64,000 nt of DNA, taken from assembly GCF_900129545.1 (NCBI RefSeq), contig NZ_FQWB01000005.1, positions 186,001 through 250,000 on the forward strand. Reading direction: 5' to 3'. The DNA comes from Flavobacterium fluvii (GTDB lineage Bacteria; Bacteroidota; Bacteroidia; Flavobacteriales; Flavobacteriaceae). Positions 9,788 through 19,845 of this stretch are shown here, piece by piece (within the stretch, counting starts at the first letter, position 1; every line of letters begins with the position of its first letter). The notes below the pieces were generated by a model that saw nothing but the letters and a program-made list of their open reading frames with translations, had not been told where the DNA came from and ran no database searches. Made by a program: the position numbers and the translations under genes.

Positions 9788-12331
9788 ATGGATGATAATT
9801 TTTCACCAAGGGTAAAAGATGTTATAACCTACAGCAAAGAAGAGGCTTTGCGACTGGGACACGACTTCATTGGAACCGAGCATTTAATACTGGGTATCCT
9901 GAGGGATGGCAATGGGAAAGCAATAAACATATTGAATAATTTAGCCATAGACCTGGACCACCTTCGAAGAAAAGTAGAAATCCTGAGTCCTGCCAGTCCT
10001 ATTGTAGAAATCAATAACGAGAAAAAAAATCTACACCTGACACGGCAAGCGGAACGTGCATTAAAAACCACTTTTCTGGAAGCAAAAGTATTCCACAGCA
10101 CTTCCATTAGCACAGCGCATTTGCTATTGTGCATTTTAAGAAACGAAAACGATCCTACAACCAAGCTATTGAATAAAATGAAAATTGATTATGACATAGC
10201 TAAAGAACAATATCTAAACATGACACCAAACGAAGAAGATTTTATAGAAAACTTGCCAAGAAACGACGCCTATAACGAAGATTCAGGACAAGATGACAGT
10301 CTAAAAGAAGGAACTTTCAATAATCCAGCCAATAAATCCAACAAAAAATCCAAAACTCCTGTTTTGGACAATTTTGGGAGAGATTTAACGGAAATGGCCG
10401 AAGAAGGAAAATTAGATCCTGTCGTGGGACGCGAAAAAGAAATCGAACGTGTTTCCCAAATTTTAAGCCGACGCAAAAAGAACAATCCGCTTCTTATAGG
10501 AGAACCCGGAGTGGGTAAATCGGCCATTGCCGAAGGATTGGCCTTGCGCATCATTCAAAAGAAAGTATCCCGCATATTATTCAACAAACGTGTGGTAACC
10601 CTTGATTTGGCGAGCCTTGTTGCGGGAACAAAATACCGTGGACAGTTTGAAGAAAGAATGAAAGCCGTGATGAACGAATTGGAAAAAAATGACGACATCA
10701 TTCTTTTCATTGACGAAATTCACACCATCGTTGGTGCTGGCGGAGCCACTGGCTCGTTGGACGCATCCAATATGTTCAAACCCGCTTTGGCAAGAGGGGA
10801 AATCCAATGCATTGGAGCAACTACTCTTGACGAGTACAGACAATACATCGAGAAAGACGGAGCGTTGGAAAGACGTTTTCAAAAAGTGATTGTGGAACCA
10901 ACTTCTATTGAAGAAACAATTACAATCTTGAACAACATTAAAGACAAATACGAAGACCACCACAACGTTACTTACACGCCGGAAGCCATTGAAGCTTGCG
11001 TGAAATTGACCGACAGATACATGTCAGAGCGTTTCTTGCCGGACAAAGCCATCGATGCACTGGACGAAGCTGGTTCTCGTGTCCACATTGTAAATATTGA
11101 TGTTCCCAAACAAATTTTGGAACTCGAAAAACAATTGGAAGATGTTCGCGAATTGAAAAATTCTGTTGTCAAAAAACAGAAATATGAAGAAGCGGCCAAA
11201 CTTCGTGATGACGAAAAACGAATTGAAAAAGATTTGGCAATCGCCCAGGAACAATGGGACGAAGATTCTAAAAACAACAGAATCCAGGTTACCGAAGACA
11301 ATGTTGCCGACGTAGTTTCGATGATGACTGGAATTCCAGTAAATCGTATTGCACAAACTGAAAGCAACAAATTAGCCAAATTACCAGAACTTATTGAAAG
11401 CAAAGTTATCGGACAAAAAGAAGCCGTAATGAAAATTGCGCGCTCCATCCAAAGAAATCGTGCCGGATTGAAAGATCCAAACCGACCAATTGGTTCCTTT
11501 ATTTTCTTGGGTCAAACCGGTGTTGGTAAAACCCAATTGGCCAAAGTGCTGGCCAAGGAATTATTCGATTCTGAAGATGCCTTGATACGAATTGACATGA
11601 GCGAATACATGGAAAAATTTGCCATTTCAAGATTGGTTGGTGCGCCTCCGGGATATGTTGGTTACGAAGAAGGCGGACAATTAACCGAAAAAGTACGTCG
11701 CAAACCGTATTGCGTGGTGCTTTTGGACGAGATTGAAAAAGCACATCCAGATGTTTTCAACATGATGCTTCAAGTTCTTGACGATGGATATTTAACCGAT
11801 AGTTTGGGACGAAAAATCGATTTCAAGAATACCATCATCATCATGACTTCGAATGTGGGCGCACGTCAATTGAAGGATTTTGGTCAAGGTGTTGGTTTTG
11901 GAACTGCTGCCAAAATAGCCCAAGCCGACGACAATTCGAAAAGCATTATCGAAAATGCCTTGAAGAAAACCTTTGCTCCCGAATTCTTGAACAGAATTGA
12001 CGACGTGATTGTTTTCAATGCATTGGAAAAAGAAGACATCAATTTAATTATTAATATCGAATTGAATAAATTATATGCTCGCATCAAAGAATTGGGCTAT
12101 CATTTGAATCTTTCCGATACGGCAAAAGCCTTTATTGCCGACAAAGGTTTTGATAGACAATTTGGAGCTAGACCGCTAAAAAGAGCGATCCAGAAATATG
12201 TTGAAGACGCACTTGCCGAAGAAATCATTACTTCCAAAGTAGCTGTGGGAGACGAGATTTTCATGGACTTGAACGAAGCTTCGCAAGAACTGACCGTTAC
12301 GGTTCATAAAGAAGAAAAACCGACAAATTAG
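9788..12331 (+). CDS. clpC: ATP-dependent Clp protease ATP-binding subunit ClpC
   Basis: The 847 residues show the full ClpC layout. Two Clp-N repeats lie at about 1-150. AAA+ module 1 has Walker A GEPGVGKS and the Walker B region [16 protein letters not shown]-type coiled middle segment follows ([19 protein letters not shown]). AAA+ module 2 has GQTGVGKT and [12 protein letters not shown], then the D2-small domain ([13 protein letters not shown]). The hexameric unfoldase feeds substrates to ClpP. No ClpP gene or McsB-like adaptor is nearby. A hairpin with a T-run at 12356-12420 probably terminates it. Confidence 0.96.
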   Translation: MDDNFSPRVKDVITYSKEEALRLGHDFIGTEHLILGILRDGNGKAINILNNLAIDLDHLRRKVEILSPASPIVEINNEKKNLHLTRQAERALKTTFLEAKVFHSTSISTAHLLLCILRNENDPTTKLLNKMKIDYDIAKEQYLNMTPNEEDFIENLPRNDAYNEDSGQDDSLKEGTFNNPANKSNKKSKTPVLDNFGRDLTEMAEEGKLDPVVGREKEIERVSQILSRRKKNNPLLIGEPGVGKSAIAEGLALRIIQKKVSRILFNKRVVTLDLASLVAGTKYRGQFEERMKAVMNELEKNDDIILFIDEIHTIVGAGGATGSLDASNMFKPALARGEIQCIGATTLDEYRQYIEKDGALERRFQKVIVEPTSIEETITILNNIKDKYEDHHNVTYTPEAIEACVKLTDRYMSERFLPDKAIDALDEAGSRVHIVNIDVPKQILELEKQLEDVRELKNSVVKKQKYEEAAKLRDDEKRIEKDLAIAQEQWDEDSKNNRIQVTEDNVADVVSMMTGIPVNRIAQTESNKLAKLPELIESKVIGQKEAVMKIARSIQRNRAGLKDPNRPIGSFIFLGQTGVGKTQLAKVLAKELFDSEDALIRIDMSEYMEKFAISRLVGAPPGYVGYEEGGQLTEKVRRKPYCVVLLDEIEKAHPDVFNMMLQVLDDGYLTDSLGRKIDFKNTIIIMTSNVGARQLKDFGQGVGFGTAAKIAQADDNSKSIIENALKKTFAPEFLNRIDDVIVFNALEKEDINLIINIELNKLYARIKELGYHLNLSDTAKAFIADKGFDRQFGARPLKRAIQKYVEDALAEEIITSKVAVGDEIFMDLNEASQELTVTVHKEEKPTN

Positions 12332-12355
12332 AATATAGTTTTAGGCCCCAATTTT

Positions 12356-12420
12356 CAGCCACTCATTGCATTAATTTCACGAAATAATTGGTGAAATTAG
12401 TGTAATTTGTGGCTGATTTT
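12356..12420 (+). repeat. Long hairpin with T-run, clpC terminator of the GCCAC-AATT repeat type
   Basis: Two 25-bp arms (12356-12380 and 12391-12415) pair at 21 of 25 positions around a 10-base loop, followed by ATTTTTTT. It should terminate clpC. The arm starts CAGCCAC and contains TAATTTCAC, like the inner arms of the MITE at 18.8 kb (CAGCCACGAATTTCAC), suggesting a common repeat family. Confidence 0.7.
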
Positions 12421-12437
12421 TTTAATGATGCCGATTT

Positions 12438-12618
12438 ATTAAGCTAAGGACTCCCGTTCGTCTGTTCGAGTGTTTTATTTAAAAATGCGACAGCTTTTTT
12501 AAATAAAATGTATCGAGAACTTTACCATTACAGGCTTCTCGATACATTTTTTAATAGTAAAGCTATCGCATTACTATTAAAAAACACTCGAAGTGACGGA
12601 TAAAATCCTTGGCTTATT
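12438..12618. repeat. ~180-bp composite palindromic repeat
   Basis: The outer arms are AAGCTAAGGA (12441-12450) and TCCTTGGCTT (12606-12615). The main palindrome runs from TTCGAGTGTTTT (12465-12476) to AAAACACTCGAA (12581-12592). The apex stem is AATGTATCGAGAA (12507-12519) against TTCTCGATACATT (12536-12548). Each side also carries its own small hairpin with loops TGCGACAGC and GCTATCGCA, which are near complements of each other. It encodes nothing and has no convincing target duplication. Confidence 0.75.
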
Positions 12619-12819
12619 GACATTGCGTTCGACTTGACAAACCTTTAAAAAAAGGACATCTATTTATGTTTCACAACATTTTCAGTAGAACCATTCTTTT
12701 TTTAATAATTACAATTTACAAATCGTTGATTTTCCTGATTTAACCGTAATTTAACATCCAAAGTTCTTTTATCGATATATATTTACACTGGATTAAGTCC
12801 AAAATATTAAAACTCATTT

Positions 12820-14187
12820 ATGTTACAAAGCAAAATTATATTGGGCAGCGAAGAGTGGTGTTCCTTCCCTGAATTAGGAATTCCAATCATCAAGGCACGT
12901 GTTGATTCCGGCGCAAAAACTTCGGCTTTGCACGCCATCAATATTGCTCCTTTCAAAAAAGAAGGACAAAACTGGGTCAAATTTGACATTAATCCGATAC
13001 AAAACAACGTCAAAACTGTCATTCATTGCGAAGCGCCTTTGGTCGACAAAAGAATCGTTAAAAGTTCCAGTGGATTTCGGGAAGAACGCTACGTGATTCA
13101 AACCAATTTGGAAATTGGAAACTCGAATTGGCTGATCGAAATGACATTGACCAATCGCGATTCAATGGGATTCCGAATGCTGCTGGGACGTGAAGCCATG
13201 AGCGGAAGAGTGATGGTCGATCCCGAGCAACAATATGTTTTGGGACAACCCACAAGCGACAGTTTGAAGGAAGTTTATAAAAACTCCGAGAAAGCCAGTT
13301 CCGGTATTCGCATTGGGCTTTTGGCCAGCAATCCAGAATTGTACAGCAACAAGCGGATTATGGAAGCCGGTGAAATGCGGGGCCACGAAATGCACTTTTT
13401 GAACATCAAGGAATGCTACATGAAACTGGATGCCAAAACACCCGAAATTCATTATCGTGGCGGATTGATTTTAAATCAATTTGACGCCATCATTCCAAGA
13501 ATTCGACCAAGCATCACCTTTTACGGCTGTGCCCTGACGCGACAATTCGAAGCCATGAATGTATTTTGTTTGAATTCGTCAACGGCAATCACGCAATCAC
13601 GGGACAAATTATTTTCCCTGCAATTGTTGCTGCAAAGCGGCATTGAAATTCCAACTACGGGTTTTGCCCATTCGCCATTGGACACCGATGATTTGATAAA
13701 AATGGTGGGTGGCACGCCCCTAATCGTTAAACTATTGGAAGGAACCCAAGGAAAAGGAGTGGTTTTGGCAGAAACCAAGAAAGCGGCAGAAAGTGTCATC
13801 AACGCTTTCAAAAGTTTAAATGCCAATATTTTGGTACAAGAATTTATCAAGGAAGCCAACGGAAAAGACCTGCGCTTGTTCGTCATTGACGGCAAAGTCG
13901 TGGCGGCAATCCAGCGAGAAGCCTTGGCGGGAGAATTCCGCGCCAACATTCATCTCGGAGGAACCGCTTCGGTCATAAAACCAACAACCGAAGAGAAAAA
14001 AATTGCCATTCGCGCTGCCAAAGCCATGGATTTGAAAGTCGCCGGAGTTGATATTATTCGTTCTTCCAAAGGGCCGTTGTTGCTTGAAGTAAATTCATCA
14101 CCTGGACTCGAAGGAATCGAAGGTGCCACCAATAAAGACATCGCCGGCGAAATGATTCGCGCCATCGAGAAAAATTTTAAACTCTAA
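12820..14187 (+). CDS. rimK: RimB-like (ATP-dependent zinc protease) domain fused to RimK-type alpha-L-glutamate ligase
   Basis: The protein has 455 residues. Residues 1-150 match the 'ATP-dependent zinc protease' family (PF05618, RimB-like), with D29-S-G-A in [14 protein letters not shown], the retropepsin-type active-site motif. Residues from about 161 form a RimK ATP-grasp ligase: [16 protein letters not shown], the ATP loop [14 protein letters not shown], and the Mg-binding [15 protein letters not shown]. RimK adds glutamates to ribosomal protein S6 or to related acceptors. In proteobacteria RimB and RimK are separate genes; here both are on one chain. A DUF421 gene follows after 11 bp. 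Confidence 0.9.
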   Translation: MLQSKIILGSEEWCSFPELGIPIIKARVDSGAKTSALHAINIAPFKKEGQNWVKFDINPIQNNVKTVIHCEAPLVDKRIVKSSSGFREERYVIQTNLEIGNSNWLIEMTLTNRDSMGFRMLLGREAMSGRVMVDPEQQYVLGQPTSDSLKEVYKNSEKASSGIRIGLLASNPELYSNKRIMEAGEMRGHEMHFLNIKECYMKLDAKTPEIHYRGGLILNQFDAIIPRIRPSITFYGCALTRQFEAMNVFCLNSSTAITQSRDKLFSLQLLLQSGIEIPTTGFAHSPLDTDDLIKMVGGTPLIVKLLEGTQGKGVVLAETKKAAESVINAFKSLNANILVQEFIKEANGKDLRLFVIDGKVVAAIQREALAGEFRANIHLGGTASVIKPTTEEKKIAIRAAKAMDLKVAGVDIIRSSKGPLLLEVNSSPGLEGIEGATNKDIAGEMIRAIEKNFKL

Positions 14188-14198
14188 ATAAAAAAGGC

Positions 14199-14708
14199 AT
14201 GAATCCTTATCTTGACATCATCATCCGAAGTGCTTCCGTATATCTTTTTATGCTTATCGCTTTACGGATTTTTGGCAAGAAAGAATTATCACAGCTCAAC
14301 ACCGCCGATGTTATCCTGATTTTGTTGATAAGCAACTCGGTACAAAACGCAATGGTGGGAAGCAATATCAGTCTTTTGGGAGGTTTGGCTGCTGCAAGCG
14401 TCCTTTTTTGCATCAACTTTACGCTAAAAAAACTAATGTTCAAGTTTCCAAAATTCAATAATTTTATGCAGGAAAAGCCAGAAATCCTAATCCACGAAGG
14501 GAAATTGGATTTCAAGGCATTGAGCAAATTAAACATCACTTCCCAAGAACTACAGGAAGCCATGCGCGAACACGGAGTCGAAAATTTTGCCGATGTAAAG
14601 TTGGCTATGTTGGAAATTGACGGCAATATCAGCATTATCTCTGGTGAAAAAAATCTTCGCCAAACACATTACAAAAGACTGAAACGAAGTAAAAAAACAA
14701 TAATCTAG
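14199..14708 (+). CDS. DUF421 (YetF/YcaP-type) inner-membrane protein
   Basis: The protein has 169 residues with three N-terminal membrane segments (SASVYLFMLIALRIF, TADVILILLISNSVQNAMV, GGLAAASVLFCINFTL). A cytosolic domain follows with the conserved pattern EKPEILIHEGKLDFKALSKL... ELQEAMREHGVENFADV... LEIDGNISII. Family function is unknown. In Bacillus, YetF-like proteins are linked to spore germination and membrane integrity. The 11-bp gap to rimK points to one transcript. Confidence 0.88.
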   Translation: MNPYLDIIIRSASVYLFMLIALRIFGKKELSQLNTADVILILLISNSVQNAMVGSNISLLGGLAAASVLFCINFTLKKLMFKFPKFNNFMQEKPEILIHEGKLDFKALSKLNITSQELQEAMREHGVENFADVKLAMLEIDGNISIISGEKNLRQTHYKRLKRSKKTII

Positions 14709-14768
14709 TCGTTATTCTTCTCCATTAAATAACTATTGAATCCAAAAAGCTTCAATTTTGGTGAATAT

Positions 14769-15905
14769 TTATTTCTTAATTATTTTAATCACCTGGTTCT
14801 TGTTTTGTCCCATTTTTATAAAGTAAATACCGGTTGACAATTGGCTGACATCAATTTCTGTTGTCTTATCAGTGATAGTTCCATTCAAGAATTGTCGACC
14901 CAATTGATCGGTGACCCAATATTTCACTCCTATATTATTGCCGTCTGTTTTGATCGTAATTTTGTCTTGTGCAGGATTTGGATAAACGGCTAAACTTTTT
15001 TCAAAAGCGTGTTCATCAACTCCCAATGTAAAATAAGTATAAGTTGCCCTGTAGTCCGTTTTCCATAATAGACCAATGTCATCCCAGACTTCGGTAACAA
15101 TTTGAAATGGAGTGCCATTTCCATAATTGGTATAAAATGATCGGAATTTATTTTTCCAGCTGCCTGCTATCCAATCTTGATTCAGAACATTTATTAAATA
15201 GCCATTGCTGTCATACTCCATAGTTTGTTTCCAAAAGTTTTCCCAAGTTGTACCATTCCATTTTTCGGCAAGCTGCATTATTAATTTGGAATTAGTATAG
15301 GTATAAGTATAACGGGCTGAATTCGTCAATAAATTGGCTTTCCCCGTCTCAACGATAGCTTGACTTACAGTTCCATCAGGATTGTTGGAGTAAGTGGTTT
15401 GATATTCATCCCATGACGAAATAAAATCATATTCTTGCGATAGAATTTTAGTTAAATAATTGTTTCCGTCATACGTATAGGTATCCTTGCGATAAAAAAT
15501 CCAATTTGGATTGATCCAATCCTCGTATTCAGAAGTGAGCACTTTTTTAGCCAAATTATAAGTATAGGTTGTTCTTCCAGATACCTCCCATTTATTAGAT
15601 GGCGCATTCCATATTTGAGTAATACGCTGCTGCGCAGTTCCATCCGGATTATTGATGTAATCGTTTTGAAATTGATCTTTCCAAGTAACATTAAAACTTT
15701 GGTACTTGTCATGAATTAAATACCCATTTTCATCATAAACATTTAATATTTGGCTTGAATTCTCCCAAGTTTCATTTCTCCAACTTTCTGAAAGCCAAGT
15801 TAAAACTTTCTGGCCATGGGAATTTAAACTGAATAAAAAACAAATAAAAAATAGTAATACCGTGCCAAAATTACTTTGGCCAGTACCGAAAGTAATTGTT
15901 TTCAT
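14769..15905 (-). CDS. T9SS-secreted protein with YD/RHS-like repeats
   Basis: The protein has 378 residues. A signal peptide ends near LFSLNSHGQ. The body is built from repeated ~30-60-residue units with Trp/Thr/Tyr patterns (TTYTYN, DTYTYDGNNYL, TMEYDSNGYLIN, RATYTYF) and NNPDGT turns, resembling the YD/RHS repeats of surface proteins. The last ~75 residues are a type A sorting domain (LAVYPNPAQDKITI... LSTGIYFIKM... QVIKIIKK). That tail sends the protein through the type IX secretion system, where it is removed. The ligand is unknown. Confidence 0.88.
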   Translation of the reverse strand: MKTITFGTGQSNFGTVLLFFICFLFSLNSHGQKVLTWLSESWRNETWENSSQILNVYDENGYLIHDKYQSFNVTWKDQFQNDYINNPDGTAQQRITQIWNAPSNKWEVSGRTTYTYNLAKKVLTSEYEDWINPNWIFYRKDTYTYDGNNYLTKILSQEYDFISSWDEYQTTYSNNPDGTVSQAIVETGKANLLTNSARYTYTYTNSKLIMQLAEKWNGTTWENFWKQTMEYDSNGYLINVLNQDWIAGSWKNKFRSFYTNYGNGTPFQIVTEVWDDIGLLWKTDYRATYTYFTLGVDEHAFEKSLAVYPNPAQDKITIKTDGNNIGVKYWVTDQLGRQFLNGTITDKTTEIDVSQLSTGIYFIKMGQNKNQVIKIIKK

Positions 15906-16203
15906 TTTTGATTAATTTAAAGGTTTCACGCTTTTTGTTAATCGAAGTATTTTATTTTAGAAGTTGTGACATCCACATCCTTTTGTGGTTTCGGTTTGGA
16001 AGCAGGAAACCGAATACTCATTTAACCGTCTGTTGCTTGTCGTGTTTTAACTTATTGCCAACACAATTGGGCAACAACAGTTGTCCCTTTACTTATTTTT
16101 ATCATAAAAATAGTCCTTTCAAAGGTAATGAACTCTTTTACCAAAAACAAACATAATAATCTGATTTTTAAGTGTTTATATCTTAAGATTGATTACAAAT
16201 TGA
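15906..16203. other. Intergenic region between the T9SS protein and copA
   Basis: This 298-bp gap contains a small stem-loop (TTCGGTTT at 15990-15997 with AAACCGAA at 16007-16014, no T-run) and an AT-only palindrome near 16093-16110. No gene is visible. Confidence 0.55.
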
Positions 16204-18708
16204 TTAGATTCTAAAACTCCTCAATCGCAACGAATTCACGATGACGGAAACGGAGCTAAAACTCATCGCGGCGGCGGCAATCATTGGCGAAAGCAACCAT
16301 CCAAAAACAGGATACAACATTCCTGCTGCCACCGAAATTCCCAAAACATTGTAGATAAAAGCAAAAAACAAATTCTGCTTGATGTTTTGCATCACGGCCT
16401 GGCTCAGTTTTTTGGCTTTGACGATTCCCTGCAAATCGCCTTTGACCAAAGTGATTTTGGCACTTTCAATCGCCACGTCGGTTCCGGTTCCCATCGCGAT
16501 TCCGATGTCAGCTTGCGCCAATGCCGGTGCATCGTTGATTCCGTCGCCGGCCATGGCCACGATTTTCCCTTCGGCTTGCAGGCGTTTGATTTCCTTGAGT
16601 TTGTCTTCGGGCAAACAATTCGCAATAAAATGGGTCAAATGCAATTCGTCGGCGACTGCTTTTGCGGTATTTTCGTTGTCGCCTGTCAGCATAATTACTG
16701 CAACACCTTGACGCATCAATTCCTTGACGGCATCGGCACTAGTTGCTTTTATTTTATCGGAAATAGACACAAAACCAACGGCTATTCCATCAATTGAAAT
16801 ATAGGAAACTGTTTTTCCCAGTTTTTGTTCCGCAATAATTTTGGTTTCCAAATCCTCTGAAACAGCAGCGTTTACTTGCTCCATCAGTTTTTTGTTTCCC
16901 AAAGCCACTTTTTTGTTGGCAACCGTTCCAATAACTCCTTTTCCTGAAATTGCCTCGAAATCCTTTACTTCGACCAAGGAAATAGTTGCGGATTTGGCAT
17001 AATTTACCACGGCTTGCGCCAAAGGATGCTCGCTGTATTGGTTCAAGGAAGCGATGTTTTGCAATAAAACTACTTCTTCATTATTCGAAGAAAACACTTT
17101 TTCGACCGATGGTTTTCCTTCCGTAATCGTTCCTGTTTTGTCTGTAATCAGTACGTTTACCTTGTTCATGTTTTCCAGGGCTTCGGCATTTTTAATCAAA
17201 ACTCCCGATTGTGCGCCCTTGCCTACTCCCACCATCACCGACATTGGCGTGGCCAATCCCAAAGCACATGGACAGGCAATAATCAATACGGCAACGGCAT
17301 TGATGAAACCGTACACCATAGCGGGTTCTGGACCAAAATTCGCCCAAACGATAAAGGTTACCACCGAAATTCCCACCACGGCCGGCACAAAATATTTGGC
17401 AATGCTGTCGGCCAATTTCTGGATGGGTGCCCTGGAACGACTGGCATCGTTGACCATTTGCACTATTTGCGAAAGCAGGGTTTCCGAACCCACTTTTTCA
17501 GCCAGCATCACGAAGGATTTGTTGCCGTTGATCGTTCCGGCAATTACGGCATCTCCAATTGTTTTGTCAACAGGAATGGGTTCTCCCGAAATCATCGATT
17601 CATCCATAGTGCTTTCGCCGTCGGTTATTTTTCCGTCCACAGGGATTTTTTCTCCCGGTTTGACGCGCAATAAATCACCTTTCTTGATGTCGTGGATGGA
17701 AATTACTTTGTCCACGCCGTCAATGACCAAAGTCGCTTCCGTTGGAGCCAGTTTCAATAGTTCTTTTATGGCTTTATTGGTTTGTCCGTGGGCTTTGGCT
17801 TCCATTAATTGTCCCAACAAAACCAAGGTCAATATGACCACCGTGGCTTCAAAATAAAGTGAAACCGTGCCGTGGTGCTTGAATTCTTCAGGGAAAAATT
17901 CGGGAAAAATGAGTCCTGCCACGCTAAACAAAAAGGCAACGCCAGTTCCAATTCCTATCAAGGTAAACATGTTGAGATTCCAAGTCAGGATGGATTTCCA
18001 GGCGCGTTCAAAAAAGATCCAACCCGCATAAAAAACCACGGGAAGCGTCAGGATAAACTGCACCCAATTCCATTTTTGGGTTTCCATCACTTGCAACAAC
18101 GGATTGTTGTGCCCCATTTCCATCATCGAAATGATGAAAACGGGAATGGTGAACAACAATGCTATTTTCATTTTTTCCGACAAGTCTTTGTAGGCTTTGT
18201 TTTCTTCCTCGTCCGCGGGTTGCATTGGAACCAAATCCATTCCACAAATAGGACAATCTCCGGGTTTGTCCTGCACCACTTCGGGATGCATCGGGCAAGT
18301 GTACATCGTTTTGGCGGCAATTAATTCGGGAGCCTTGACCAAGTCCATTCCGCAAACGGGACAATCGCCCATCTTGTCATACACTTTTTCGCCTTCGCAA
18401 AACATGGGGCAATAATATTTTCCCGAAGCACTGGCGGGTAAAGCCACAGAATTGATTTCGCTTGATGGCGGCGTGCCGTAAAGTGAATTTGCATTGGAAG
18501 CATCGCTTTCGCTAATGATATAATTCCCTGCGGAGTATAATGCTTTTTGAAGTTTAAAAATGGGAACGTGTTTTTCCATCGTGATGGTCGCCATTGGCGG
18601 ATTCAATGTAACTGTTGCTTCCACTCCATCCATTTCGTTCAAGGCGTTTTCCACTTTGGTGCGACAGCCGTTACAGGACATTCCAGTAATAGTATATGTA
18701 TGTGTCAT
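16204..18708 (-). CDS. copA: Copper-exporting P1B-type ATPase
   Basis: The protein has 834 residues. An HMA domain at 1-70 carries GMSCNGC (9-15). Two short heavy-metal-binding modules follow: YYCPMFCEG...CPVCGMDLV (99-124) and YTCPMHPEV...CPICGMDLV (137-161). The P-type core shows TGE-like SMISGEP, the transport motif CPC (479-481), the phosphorylated D523 in DKTGTITEG, and GDGINDAPALA. It expels Cu(I) across the inner membrane. The AraC regulator with its own HMA domain lies upstream on the same strand and is a likely partner. A MITE separates the two genes. Confidence 0.95.
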   Translation of the reverse strand: MTHTYTITGMSCNGCRTKVENALNEMDGVEATVTLNPPMATITMEKHVPIFKLQKALYSAGNYIISESDASNANSLYGTPPSSEINSVALPASASGKYYCPMFCEGEKVYDKMGDCPVCGMDLVKAPELIAAKTMYTCPMHPEVVQDKPGDCPICGMDLVPMQPADEEENKAYKDLSEKMKIALLFTIPVFIISMMEMGHNNPLLQVMETQKWNWVQFILTLPVVFYAGWIFFERAWKSILTWNLNMFTLIGIGTGVAFLFSVAGLIFPEFFPEEFKHHGTVSLYFEATVVILTLVLLGQLMEAKAHGQTNKAIKELLKLAPTEATLVIDGVDKVISIHDIKKGDLLRVKPGEKIPVDGKITDGESTMDESMISGEPIPVDKTIGDAVIAGTINGNKSFVMLAEKVGSETLLSQIVQMVNDASRSRAPIQKLADSIAKYFVPAVVGISVVTFIVWANFGPEPAMVYGFINAVAVLIIACPCALGLATPMSVMVGVGKGAQSGVLIKNAEALENMNKVNVLITDKTGTITEGKPSVEKVFSSNNEEVVLLQNIASLNQYSEHPLAQAVVNYAKSATISLVEVKDFEAISGKGVIGTVANKKVALGNKKLMEQVNAAVSEDLETKIIAEQKLGKTVSYISIDGIAVGFVSISDKIKATSADAVKELMRQGVAVIMLTGDNENTAKAVADELHLTHFIANCLPEDKLKEIKRLQAEGKIVAMAGDGINDAPALAQADIGIAMGTGTDVAIESAKITLVKGDLQGIVKAKKLSQAVMQNIKQNLFFAFIYNVLGISVAAGMLYPVFGWLLSPMIAAAAMSFSSVSVIVNSLRLRSFRI

Positions 18709-18794
18709 TTGATTTCTATCTTAAATTACACTGCAAATATCCGAATGCCATCCGTTTTGGTTGTTGTACAATTTTGGAAAACTTTTGCATTATT

Positions 18795-19002
18795 TATAAA
18801 GTACAGGGCAAACGCCTTAAAAAAATAAAAAAAAGCAGCCACGAATTTCACGAATGTAAACGAATTTTTGCACTCTTAAATTGCACGAATTCACCATAAA
18901 AACAAGAAAATCCGCGTGATTTTTTTAACTGTTTATGAATTTGTGCTAATTCGTAAAATTCGTGGCTAAAAAATTTTTAAGGCGTTTGCCCTCTATAAAG
19001 TA
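18795..19002. mobile_element. MITE with 9-bp target duplications and nested inverted repeats
   Basis: TATAAAGTA occurs at 18795-18803 and again at 18994-19002. Directly inside are perfect 19-bp inverted repeats AGGGCAAACGCCTTAAAAA (18805-18823, and 18974-18992 as its complement). A second inverted pair, AGCCACGAATTT plus ACGAAT, lies further in (from 18837, and up to 18966). The ~190-bp unit encodes nothing. It looks like a non-autonomous transposon. The right target copy contains the end of the AraC gene, and the element supplies the last base of its present stop codon. Confidence 0.85.
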
Positions 19003-19553
19003 TCGATTTGCTTCCTCTTGACCTCTTTCAATTTCTTGAAATGGCTGGGAGTGAAACCCGTTACTTTCTTGAACTGGTTGCTCAAATGTGCCACATTGCT
19101 GTAGTTGAGTTGAATGGCAATTTCGCTCAAGGTCAATTCGTTGTACATCAACAATTCTTTTGTTTTTTCAATTTTTTGGGCAATAAAATAATGTTCAATC
19201 GTGATGCCTTCGGTTTCCGAGAAAAGATTGCTCAAAGCGCTGTAATCCTGCTTTAAATCCTCGGCCAAATAAGTGGATAAATTGATTTTCAGCTTCTCGT
19301 TTTGATAATGAACCAAATCAATTATCAAGTTCTTGATACGCTCGATGGTCTTGCTGATTTTATCGTCCAACAATTCGAATCCAAGGGCATTCAGGTTTTT
19401 TGCCAAGGTTTGCTTTTGGCTTTCCTCCAAATTTACGGCAAGTTCCACTTCGCCCAATTGTACAGAAAGAACGGGAATTTGCAGCTGTACCAATGCTGCT
19501 GTCACTGCCATTTCGCAGCGGCCACAAACCATGTTTTTGATGTAAAGCTTCAT
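18993..19553 (-). CDS. AraC-family regulator with N-terminal HMA-like metal-binding domain
   Basis: With the start at 19553 the protein has 186 residues, beginning MKLYIKNMVCGRCEM. Residues 1-65 resemble an HMA domain with C10-G-R-C13. The C-terminal ~95 residues are an AraC helix-turn-helix (LTLSEIAIQLNYSNVAHLSN, FKKVTGFTPSHFKKLK). The position upstream of copA suggests a sensor in which Cu(I) or another soft metal binds the N-domain. The stop TAG is formed at the junction with the MITE; the uninterrupted site would read ACT TTA TAA and give the same protein. Confidence 0.85.
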   Translation of the reverse strand: MKLYIKNMVCGRCEMAVTAALVQLQIPVLSVQLGEVELAVNLEESQKQTLAKNLNALGFELLDDKISKTIERIKNLIIDLVHYQNEKLKINLSTYLAEDLKQDYSALSNLFSETEGITIEHYFIAQKIEKTKELLMYNELTLSEIAIQLNYSNVAHLSNQFKKVTGFTPSHFKKLKEVKRKQIDTL

Positions 19554-19751
19554 TATGGTGTTTGAATTTAAGGATATAAATTTAGGGAATTTTGTTGAGG
19601 AATAAGAATAAGAAACAGGCAACAATTATATATACCCATATAAGCAGCACCTCTATAAAAAACTCACCAATCCTTTTGATATGTAAGAAATATTTTTAAA
19701 TTTGTACAAGGCCAATAAAAAATAAAACGCATCAATACAATCAAAAATATG

Positions 19752-19821
19752 CGCATAACATACCCATTTAGAATAAAAAGTGGTGATTTTATTCGTATAT
19801 AAAATAGTTATGCGATACCTT
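19752..19821 (+). repeat. attC-like imperfect palindrome upstream of the DUF3644 gene
   Basis: CGCATAAC (19752-19759) pairs with GTTATGCG (19807-19814). Inside, GAATAAAA (19771-19778) pairs with TTTTATTC (19787-19794). Two nested stems with simple outer boxes resemble the R''-L''-L'-R' plan of integron attC sites. The distal part GTTATGCGATACCTT (19807-19821) recurs inverted after the gene. Confidence 0.5.
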
Positions 19822-19845
19822 GAAGAAACCTACTAACCAAATTAT

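Larger units (their letters stand above)
12332..12819. other. Repeat-rich intergenic region between clpC and rimK
   Basis: This 488-bp gap holds no gene. It contains two unrelated palindromic elements (12356-12420 and 12438-12618), then about 200 bp of AT-rich sequence leading to the rimK start, in which no consensus promoter was found. Confidence 0.7.

Noticed and set aside
13521..13949. Long antisense frames within the rimK gene
   Set aside because: They are shadows of a GC-richer coding strand and have no recognisable domain or start signal.
16093..16110. AT palindrome TATTTTTATCATAAAAATA as a possible Fnr box
   Set aside because: The left half lacks TGA and no -7 element ends 36.5 nt away in either direction.
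17054..17857. Open frame of 267 codons antisense to copA
   Set aside because: It lies fully inside the well-supported copA gene, matches no family and has the composition of a reverse-complemented coding sequence.
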